Shown here: one piece after another, positions 58,649 to 64,000 of the stretch
Numbering within the stretch: position 1 is the stretch's first letter
Layout of the letters: every line of letters begins with the position of its first letter
Assembly (NCBI GenBank): GCA_026990035.1
Contig: JALSIM010000040.1
Location: forward strand, 186,001 to 250,000
Direction: 5' to 3'
Length of the DNA stretch: 64,000 bases
Source of the DNA: Alphaproteobacteria bacterium
GTDB taxonomy: Bacteria > Pseudomonadota > Alphaproteobacteria > Geminicoccales > Geminicoccaceae
Notes under the pieces: model-generated
The model's input: the letters and a program-made list of their open reading frames with translations, nothing else
Database searches by the model: none
Told to the model about the DNA's origin: nothing
Translations under genes and position numbers: made by a program

Positions 58649-59497
58649 GTGGACTGGCTGACCGAAACCAAGATCCCGCTCGGCCGATGGATGCGGATCG
58701 GGGTCGACTGGCTGACCACCAATGCGGCCGGGTTCTTCGACACCGTCTCCCTGGTGCTGGGGACGGTCATCGAGGGGCTCATCGACGCCATGCAGTGGAT
58801 GAACCCGGTGGTCCTGGTCCTCCTCTTCGCCGCCCTCGCCTGGCTGGTCCATCGCTCCTGGCGGCTGGTGCTCCTGGTGGTCTTCTCCGGGTTCCTGATC
58901 ATCAATCTGGGATACTGGAAGGAGACCACCGAGACCCTGGCGCTGGTCGGCATGGCCACCGTGGTCTGCATGGTGGTGGGCGTGCCGATCGGCATCGCCG
59001 CCGCCCACCGGCCCTGGCTCTATCATGCCATCCGGCCGGTTCTCGATCTCATGCAGACCATTCCGACGTTCGTCTATCTCATTCCGACACTCATTCTTTT
59101 CGGTCTCGGTGTGGTGCCGGGCCTGATCTCGACGGTGATCTTCGCGATTCCCGCCCCGATCCGTCTCACCCATCTCGGCATTTCCGCCGTGCCCCGCCCC
59201 CTCAAGGAGGCGGCGGAGGCCTTCGGCGCCACCCCCTGGCAGCTTCTCTTCAAGGTCGAACTGCCGCATGCGATGCCGGCGATCACCGCCGGTCTCACCC
59301 AATGCATCATGCTGGCCCTTTCCATGGTGGTGATCGCCGCCCTGGTGGGTGCCGACGGCCTCGGCAAGCCGGTCGTGCGGGCCCTCAACCAGGTCAACAT
59401 CGCCAAGGGCTTCGAGGCCGGTCTCGCGATCGTGCTGGTGGCCATCGTCCTGGATCGGGTGTGCAAGCGGTCGGGTGGCGGGAGCGGCCATGGCTGA
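58649..59497 (+). CDS. choW: Choline/betaine ABC transporter permease ChoW
   Basis: The 282-residue permease has about six membrane helices and the BPD-type inner-membrane loop with EAAEAFGATPWQLLFKVELP, plus LDLMQTIPTFVYLIPTLILFG (split here as part of one helix), both typical of ProW/OpuAB/ChoW. GTG start at 58649 after GGGAGGTGAGG. Overlaps choV by 8 bases. Confidence 0.93.
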   Translation: MDWLTETKIPLGRWMRIGVDWLTTNAAGFFDTVSLVLGTVIEGLIDAMQWMNPVVLVLLFAALAWLVHRSWRLVLLVVFSGFLIINLGYWKETTETLALVGMATVVCMVVGVPIGIAAAHRPWLYHAIRPVLDLMQTIPTFVYLIPTLILFGLGVVPGLISTVIFAIPAPIRLTHLGISAVPRPLKEAAEAFGATPWQLLFKVELPHAMPAITAGLTQCIMLALSMVVIAALVGADGLGKPVVRALNQVNIAKGFEAGLAIVLVAIVLDRVCKRSGGGSGHG

Positions 59498-60713
59498 CGG
59501 GCCGCCCGTCATCCGCTTCGAGAAGGTGGACATCGTCTTCGGGGCCCGTCCCCGGGCGGCCCTGCCGCTGATCGACGCCGGCCGCTCGCGCGAGGAGATT
59601 CTCGAGGCGACCGGCCAGGTGCTGGGTGTGGCGGGGGCCGATCTCGCGGTCGGCGAGGGGCAGATCTGCGTCCTGATGGGCCTCTCGGGCTCCGGCAAAT
59701 CGACCCTCCTGCGGGCGGTCAACGGGCTCAACCGGGTCACCCGGGGGCGGGTGCTGGTCCGCGAGGAGACGGGGGAGACCGATGTCACCCGCTGCGACCC
59801 GGCCACCCTCAGGCGCCTGCGCACCCGCCGCATCGCGATGGTCTTCCAGCAGTTCGCGCTCCTGCCCTGGCGGTCGGTGGCCGACAATGTCGCCCTCGGT
59901 CTCGAGCTGCGGGGCACAGCGGAGGCGGAGCGGCGCCGGATCGTCGCCGAGAAGCTCGCCCTGGTCGGCCTCGAACAATGGGCGGACAAGCCGGTGCACG
60001 CCCTGTCGGGGGGAATGCAGCAGCGGGTCGGCCTCGCCCGGGCGCTGGCCACGGATGCCGACATCCTGCTCATGGACGAGCCCTTCTCGGCCCTCGATCC
60101 GCTGATTCGCGACCGGCTCCAGGACGAGCTCCTGGAGCTGCAGCGGCGGCTGCGCAAGACCATCCTGTTCGTCAGTCACGATCTCGACGAGGCCCTCAAG
60201 ATCGGCTCCACCATCGCCATCATGGAGGGGGGACGCATCGTCCAGACGGGGGCGCCCGAGGAGATCGTCCTCGCCCCGGCCGACGACTACGTCCGGAGCT
60301 TCGTCGCCAACGTCAATCCGCTCAACGTCCTGCGGCTGGAAACGGCGATGCGCCCGCTGACCGCCGCCGGCGCGGTCACCGTGCCGGTCGGCGACGGGCG
60401 CATGCTCGACGTGCGGCTCGACGATCGGGGGCGGCCGCGCGAGATCTGGGAGGGACGCCGGCGCCTGTCCCTCGCCTTCTGGGAGGCGCCGCGGGAGGAG
60501 GAGAGTGCGGAGCTGGTGGTGGCGGGACCGGCCGGGGCCTCGATCCGCCTCGCGGTGGCGGCCCTGGCGGCGAGCCGGCGGCCGTTGTTGGTCCTCGACC
60601 CGGAGGGGCGGCTGATCGGCTTCGTCGCTACCGACCGCCTGCTCGCCTGCCTGCGGCACGGGGGCGGCCCGGTACCGGCGGTACCGCGGAGGGCGGAGAG
60701 GGAGCGATGCTGA
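59490..60713 (+). CDS. choV: Choline/betaine ABC transporter ATPase ChoV
   Basis: The 407-residue ATPase has Walker A GLSGSGKSTLLRAVN, the Q-loop FQQFALLPWRSV, signature LSGGMQQRVGLARALA, Walker B ILLMDEPFSALDPL and the FVSHDLDEALKIG histidine. The first 55 residues include the ProV-type insert with ILEATGQVLGVAG. A C-terminal CBS-like regulatory part (about 300-400) is present but reduced. Overlaps the next gene by 7 bases. Confidence 0.93.
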   Translation: MADGPPVIRFEKVDIVFGARPRAALPLIDAGRSREEILEATGQVLGVAGADLAVGEGQICVLMGLSGSGKSTLLRAVNGLNRVTRGRVLVREETGETDVTRCDPATLRRLRTRRIAMVFQQFALLPWRSVADNVALGLELRGTAEAERRRIVAEKLALVGLEQWADKPVHALSGGMQQRVGLARALATDADILLMDEPFSALDPLIRDRLQDELLELQRRLRKTILFVSHDLDEALKIGSTIAIMEGGRIVQTGAPEEIVLAPADDYVRSFVANVNPLNVLRLETAMRPLTAAGAVTVPVGDGRMLDVRLDDRGRPREIWEGRRRLSLAFWEAPREEESAELVVAGPAGASIRLAVAALAASRRPLLVLDPEGRLIGFVATDRLLACLRHGGGPVPAVPRRAERERC

Positions 60714-61750
60714 CCACCACCATCGGCGCCTATCCGAAGCCCGATGACGTGCCGCTGCCGGACTGGTTCCACGCCGAGGGCGGCACCGACACCCCCGATC
60801 CCACCCGGGGTTACGCCGAGGCCTGGGCGGAATGGGGCGAGGCGTTGCGGGAGATCCTCGACCGGGCGACGGTGGAGGTGGTGCGCGAGCAGGTGGCGCT
60901 GGGCATCGACCTGCCCACCGACGGCGAGATCCGGCGCGAGAACTACATCCACTACCACTGCCGGCACATCGCCGGAATCGACTTCGCGCGGCTGTCGGAA
61001 AAAACCATGCGCGGTCACTACCGGGCACGTCTGCCGACCGTCCGCGGACCGCTGGCGGCCACCGATCCCTTTCTCGTGCGTGACTGGCAGGTGGCCCAGG
61101 CGGCCACCGATCGGCCGGTGAAGATCACCGTGCCCGGACCGCTGACCATCACCGACAGCATCGTCGATGCGCATTACGGCGATCCGGCGCGGCTCGGGCG
61201 GGCGCTGGCCGAGGTTCTCAATGTCGAGATCCGCAGGCTGGGCGAAGCCGGCTGCCGCTGGATCCAGGTCGACGAGCCGCTGTTCGCCCGCCGGACGGAG
61301 GAGGCGCTGGCCTTCGGCATCGAGAATCTCGAGCGCTGTCTCCACGGTCTCCCGGCCGGGGTCACCCGCTGCGTCCACATCTGCTGCGGCTATCCCGACC
61401 GTGTCGATCGCGAAGACTATCCCAAGGCCCCGCGCGAGGCCTATTTCCGCCTCGCCCCGGTTCTCGACGGGGCGGCGGTGGACGCGGTTTCCATCGAGGA
61501 CGCGCATCGGCACAACGATCTGCGCCTGCTCGAGCGGTTCGCCCGCAAGACGGTGATCTTCGGGGTGATCGCCATCGCCCGCAGCCGGGTGGAGAAGGTG
61601 GAGGAGGTGCGCGGGCGGCTCGCCGCGGCCCTCGGCCACATCGATCGCGAGCGGCTGATCGCCGCCCCCGACTGCGGGCTCGGTCTGCTGCCGCGGAAAC
61701 GGGTGCGGGAGAAGCTACGGGTGATGGTCGCGGCGGCCCGGACCCTCTGA
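60707..61750 (+). CDS. MetE C-terminal-domain (core-MetE) family protein
   Basis: The 347-residue protein matches only the catalytic C-terminal barrel of cobalamin-independent methionine synthase: TTTIGAYPKP, LGIDLPTDGEIRRENYIHY, ITVPGPLTITDSI, the WIQVDEPLFARR segment with an acidic ligand, HICCGYP with zinc-ligand-like His/Cys, and APDCGLGLLPRK with the last Cys. The substrate-binding N-terminal half of MetE is absent, as in the folate-independent core-MetE families. It is fused by overlap to choXWV, so a betaine- or corrinoid-derived methyl group is a plausible donor. Confidence 0.85.
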   Translation: MLTTTIGAYPKPDDVPLPDWFHAEGGTDTPDPTRGYAEAWAEWGEALREILDRATVEVVREQVALGIDLPTDGEIRRENYIHYHCRHIAGIDFARLSEKTMRGHYRARLPTVRGPLAATDPFLVRDWQVAQAATDRPVKITVPGPLTITDSIVDAHYGDPARLGRALAEVLNVEIRRLGEAGCRWIQVDEPLFARRTEEALAFGIENLERCLHGLPAGVTRCVHICCGYPDRVDREDYPKAPREAYFRLAPVLDGAAVDAVSIEDAHRHNDLRLLERFARKTVIFGVIAIARSRVEKVEEVRGRLAAALGHIDRERLIAAPDCGLGLLPRKRVREKLRVMVAAARTL

Positions 61751-61987
61751 ACCCCGCCGGCCGGCGCGGGCCTCCCGGCGGCTCCGGAGGCGGCGGCAGA
61801 GCGCCAATAGCATCGCCGGGCCGACGGCGAGCTGGAGCCAGATGGAAAACCCTTCCAGCCACAGGCTGTAGCCGGAAAACGGCGGCTGCGGACGGGCGGC
61901 GGCGTAGATCACGGCCACCGTCAGACCGCTCCCCAGCCACCAGCCGAGCTCGGCGTCGAACCGGATCTTCCTCCCTGTCGCGGGCAT
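61715..61987 (-). CDS. Small two-helix membrane protein, unknown
   Basis: A 90-residue product with two hydrophobic segments (about 13-29 and 44-62) and a basic Arg-rich C-terminus. I chose the ATG at 61987; another in-frame ATG at 62014 sits 2 bases after the TCCGTTAACC motif. No strong ribosome site precedes either. Its 3' end overlaps the convergent core-MetE gene by 36 bases. Family not recognised. Confidence 0.55.
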   Translation of the reverse strand: MPATGRKIRFDAELGWWLGSGLTVAVIYAAARPQPPFSGYSLWLEGFSIWLQLAVGPAMLLALCRRLRSRREARAGRRGSEGPGRRDHHP

Positions 61988-62016
61988 CCCGGGGTTCCGC
62001 GCATTCCTTGACATCG

Positions 62017-62026
62017 GGTTAACGGA
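62017..62026 (-). repeat. TCCGTTAACC motif, copy 2
   Basis: Minus-strand TCCGTTAACC, 29 bases ahead of the ATG at 61987. The same ten bases occur at 47196-47205 (plus) and 63797-63806 (minus), each just ahead of a gene read in the same direction. Confidence 0.6.
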
Positions 62027-62072
62027 AGCAGCTCGGAGCCGGATTCGGGGCCGAAAAGCGACGCAGGATGTA

Positions 62073-62101
62073 TTGACGTATGTTAATCGGATTAATATCC
62101 T
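62073..62101 (+). promoter_or_regulatory. Probable promoter with a perfect palindrome in the spacer
   Basis: TTGACG (62073-62078) and TATCCT (62096-62101) are 17 bases apart, 33 bases ahead of the 62135 gene. The spacer holds TTAATC-G-GATTAA (62083-62095), a perfect inverted repeat ideally placed for a repressor. The whole patch 62070-62110 is markedly AT-rich for this genome. Confidence 0.6.
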
Positions 62102-62134
62102 AACACCCCCCCGAACTTCGAGGATGTTGGCCAC

Positions 62135-62488
62135 ATGAAGAACAAGTTTCGCGAAGTTTTTAGGTATTTGCGCCTGATTTGGCGCGCCTGGCCACGACGT
62201 TTCGTCCTCCGCGAGACCGGTACCCCGGTCGAGCTCCTGCAGATCGAGGACCGGGACGGCAGCCGGCGCTATCTCGTGGAACTGCCGAGCGGCCGCCGCG
62301 AACTGGTCTCCGAGGAAGCCCTCACCAGCCGCATCGCCCACGCCGGCGTCGCGGTCGCCACCCTGGTCGCGGTGGCCCTGGCCGGCCTCGTCGCCGGCGC
62401 CAGTCTCCTGCCCGATCTGCAGGCCGCGGTACTGCGCCTCAAGGGGGCCTGCGAGGCCCTCGGCGGCCTGCCGCGGGCGGAGCGCTGA
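62135..62488 (+). CDS. Small membrane-anchored protein, unknown
   Basis: A 117-residue product: basic N-terminus (KNKFREVFRYLRLIWRAWPRRF), a soluble stretch with strand-like PVELLQIEDRDGSRRYLVEL, and one membrane helix (about 70-92, AGVAVATLVAVALAGLVAG). The first ten codons use A/T third positions more than the neighbours. It has its own promoter with a palindrome. The last 50 bases overlap the convergent lacI-type gene. Not recognised. Confidence 0.65.
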   Translation: MKNKFREVFRYLRLIWRAWPRRFVLRETGTPVELLQIEDRDGSRRYLVELPSGRRELVSEEALTSRIAHAGVAVATLVAVALAGLVAGASLLPDLQAAVLRLKGACEALGGLPRAER

Positions 62489-63536
62489 GCGGGATCCTCG
62501 CCGCCCCCTCGGCGGCCGCTGCCGGATCCGGTGGCGGCCCGTCCGATTCCCGGAGGATCAGCTCGGGCTCCCAGATCTCCTGCAATTCGCCCGGATCGGC
62601 GCCGTCGAGCAGGGCCAGGACCATCGCCGCGAGGCGCCTCCCGGCGTCGCGGATCGGCATCCGGATGGTCGAGAGCGGCGGTTCCGCGACCCGGGCCAGG
62701 GGAATGTCGTTGTAGCCGATCACCGAGACCTCCCGGCCCGGGCGCAGCCCCAGCCCCCGCAACGCCCGCATCGCGCCGATCGCGGTCAGATCCTCGATGC
62801 AGAGCAGGGCGGTGGGGCGCGGCCGCAGCCGCATCAGCGCCCGGGCCGCCCGGGCTCCCGCCTCTTCGCCGAAGCCGTCGTGCCGGAGGAGTTCCCGGCG
62901 CGGGACGATACCGGCGCGGGCGAGGGCACGGCGATAGCCGGCGAGGCGCTCGCGCACGAAGTTGAAGCGGGGATCGGCGGCGATGAAGGCGATCTCCCGG
63001 TGGCCGAGTTCCAGGAGCCGCATCGTCGCCATCTCCAGCGCCCGCTCGCCGTCCAGATCGACGAAGGCGTGGCGGGCGGCCTGGCGGTCGCGCCCGAGGG
63101 TGGCGAAGGGAAAGCCGCGCCCGGCGAGATATTCCACCCGCGGATCGGCGGTGAAGGTGCGATCGAGGATGAGCCCGTCGACCCGCCGGCCCTCGACGAG
63201 CTTGCGGCAGACGTCGAGCGGGGCTTCGCCTTCCGGCACGCAGGCCAGGACGAGGTCGAAGTTGGCGGCGTGGAGGGTCTCGCCGATGCCCGCGAGGAGG
63301 TCGGCGAAATAGGGGTTGCCGTAATAGGCGGCGAGGCTCTGCGGCACGAAGCCGATGGTCTCGCTGCGGCCGGAGCTCAGCCGGCGGGCGGTGGCGTTGG
63401 GGGCGTAGCCGAGCTCGCGGGCCATCGACACCACCCGCTCGCGGGTCCGCGGGCTGACGTCCGAATAGCCGTTGAGCGCGCGCGACACGGTCGTCATCGA
63501 CAGACCGAGGCGGCGCGAGAGCTCCTTGAGATTCAT
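62439..63536 (-). CDS. LacI-family transcriptional regulator
   Basis: The 365-residue repressor has the LacI helix-turn-helix NLKELSRRLGLSMTTVSRALNGYSD (in the first 30 residues), hinge region YAPNATARRLSSGRSETIGF, and a periplasmic-binding-type effector domain (FADLLAGIGETLHAANFDLVLA, HREIAFIAADPRF, PTALLCIEDLTAIG, VSVIGYNDIPLA). The last 35 residues are Pro/Ala-rich and past the usual end. Effectors are usually sugars. No sugar operon is in view; phnX and a tiny gene lie upstream. Confidence 0.92.
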   Translation of the reverse strand: MNLKELSRRLGLSMTTVSRALNGYSDVSPRTRERVVSMARELGYAPNATARRLSSGRSETIGFVPQSLAAYYGNPYFADLLAGIGETLHAANFDLVLACVPEGEAPLDVCRKLVEGRRVDGLILDRTFTADPRVEYLAGRGFPFATLGRDRQAARHAFVDLDGERALEMATMRLLELGHREIAFIAADPRFNFVRERLAGYRRALARAGIVPRRELLRHDGFGEEAGARAARALMRLRPRPTALLCIEDLTAIGAMRALRGLGLRPGREVSVIGYNDIPLARVAEPPLSTIRMPIRDAGRRLAAMVLALLDGADPGELQEIWEPELILRESDGPPPDPAAAAEGAARIPLSAPPAAGRRGPRRPP

Positions 63537-63614
63537 CTCGCCACCGGCTTCGCTTCCGCCCGCTCGATAGCGCTCCGAGCGGGCCGCGGTCAAACCCCGC
63601 CCGGCGGCGGCGTC

Positions 63615-63782
63615 TCAGCGCGGCAGGACGAAGGCCAGAAAATAGCCGATCGCCGCCCCCGTCACCAGAGCCGCCGCCAATCCGGTCCAGGAAAGGCCGC
63701 CGGCGGGGCGCCGCCGCGCCCGGACCTCCGCCACCGCGTCGCGGTCGATGCGCACCGGAAAGCGCTCGACACGGTTGATCAT
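63615..63782 (-). CDS. Tiny single-helix membrane protein
   Basis: A 55-residue product: charged N-terminal half (INRVERFPVRIDRDAVAEV) and one C-terminal membrane helix (LAAALVTGAAIGYFLAFVL) ending in PR. GGGAGGAAAGA gives a very strong ribosome site for the ATG at 63782. Two TCCGTTAACC-like sites lie just upstream (63797-63806 and 63838-63847). Not recognised. Confidence 0.65.
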   Translation of the reverse strand: MINRVERFPVRIDRDAVAEVRARRRPAGGLSWTGLAAALVTGAAIGYFLAFVLPR

Positions 63783-63796
63783 TCTTTCCTCCCGAC

Positions 63797-63847
63797 GGTT
63801 AACGGACACCAACCCTAACCGCCGGGCCACGCGCATGGGTTAACGAA
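63797..63847 (-). repeat. TCCGTTAACC motif copies 3 and 4 (exact and near-exact)
   Basis: Minus-strand TCCGTTAACC at 63806-63797, 14 bases ahead of the tiny gene's ATG, and TTCGTTAACC at 63847-63838, 41 bases further, about four helical turns. The pairing on one face of the helix fits a dimeric regulator. Confidence 0.55.
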
Positions 63848-63895
63848 TCGTGAAGATCCTGCCGGATGCGTCCTCGGGTATGCGCGATTCCGGCC

Positions 63896-64000
63896 TCAGG
63901 GCTTCTCGCCGCGCCGGATCCGCCGCTCGATGTCCTCGATGCAGGCGGGCAGGCCGGTGATGTCGTCGACCACGTAATGGGCACCGCAGCGCAGCATGTT
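63896..64000 (-). CDS. phnX: Phosphonoacetaldehyde hydrolase PhnX (C-terminal end only)
   Basis: Only the last 34 codons lie in the window; the frame is open to the right edge. The end GAHYVVDDITGLPACIEDIE then RRIRRGEKP matches the conserved C-terminus of PhnX (typically GAHYVIDTVADLP, I-IE-RL-RGE-P). PhnX splits phosphonoacetaldehyde to acetaldehyde and phosphate in 2-aminoethylphosphonate use. Identification rests on a short piece, so it needs the rest of the gene. Confidence 0.65.
   Translation of the reverse strand, partial: NMLRCGAHYVVDDITGLPACIEDIERRIRRGEKP

Noticed and set aside
56732-60163. A 1143-codon minus-strand open frame
   Set aside because: Antisense to the glycosyltransferase, SDR, choX, choW and choV genes, all with intact motifs. 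The predicted protein is low-complexity and His/Gly/Arg-rich.
60600-60720. A SAM or cobalamin riboswitch ahead of the core-MetE gene
   Set aside because: The gene overlaps choV, so there is no leader; no conserved riboswitch core was seen ahead of choX either.
62083-62095. TTAA-N5-TTAA as a CtrA box
   Set aside because: The accepted CtrA spacing is N7. The palindrome TTAATC-G-GATTAA explains the bases better.

Overview
The window looks like chromosomal DNA from a very GC-rich (about 70% G+C by eye) alphaproteobacterium, most likely of the Rhodospirillales or a close order. The reasons are the gene orders ubiB-ubiE / mutM-echA-rpsT-dnaA-dnaN-recF-gyrB, ffh-rpsP-rimM-trmD-rplS-leuCDB-asd, mlaD-DUF2155-aat-accCB-aroQ and rpsF-rpsR-DUF2232-rplI; an alphaproteobacterial phaR; a choXWV choline importer; and several TRAP transporters. 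Third codon positions are almost always G or C. Genes are packed, often with 4-base ATGA/GTGA overlaps, and GTG starts are common. I see no rRNA, tRNA, insertion sequence, prophage or CRISPR array.

Layout. 1-10.9 kb: quinone biosynthesis (ubiB partial, ubiE), DNA repair (mutM), a crotonase, rpsT and the replication genes dnaA-dnaN-recF-gyrB. 10.9-12.5 kb: a decayed HigA-type antitoxin, a small unknown gene and a PhzF-family gene. 12.7-17.5 kb: TRAP transporter 1 (P-Q-M), an amidase and a tiny membrane protein. 17.5-25.3 kb, minus strand: SRP protein Ffh, ribosomal proteins and ribosome/tRNA maturation factors, leucine biosynthesis and asd. 25.5-29.5 kb, plus: dapF, mtaB, ftsY, mlaD and a DUF2155 protein. 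29.4-32.5 kb, minus: aat, accC, accB and aroQ. 32.6-36.8 kb: acuI-like reductase and TRAP transporter 2, whose binding protein lies convergent to its membrane genes. 36.9-38.8 kb: bpt and a lone oligopeptide-type ABC ATPase. 39.2-43.4 kb: hemB and three valine-degradation genes. 43.5-47 kb: an LdtR-like MarR regulator, phaR and the rpsF-rpsR-DUF2232-rplI group. 47.2-50.1 kb: a five-gene cassette with a peptidoglycan-binding amidase, two DUF2589 paralogues and two unknown proteins; this is the best candidate here for an undescribed system. 50.2-52.9 kb: homogentisate breakdown genes and a divergent MarR regulator with a clear operator. 52.9-57.6 kb: oxidoreductase, AlkP-superfamily enzyme, glycosyltransferase and short-chain dehydrogenase. 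57.7-61.8 kb: choXWV with a MetE-core-like protein. 61.7-64 kb: small membrane proteins, a LacI regulator and the 3' end of phnX.

How it works together. The housekeeping blocks form long operons. The accessory blocks suggest a heterotroph that scavenges carboxylates or amides (two TRAP systems, amidase), branched-chain and aromatic amino acids (valine and homogentisate pathways), choline/betaine and phosphonates. A 10-base motif, TCCGTTAACC, recurs three times in intergenic DNA just ahead of the DUF2589 cassette and two small membrane-protein genes, and may mark a shared control site.
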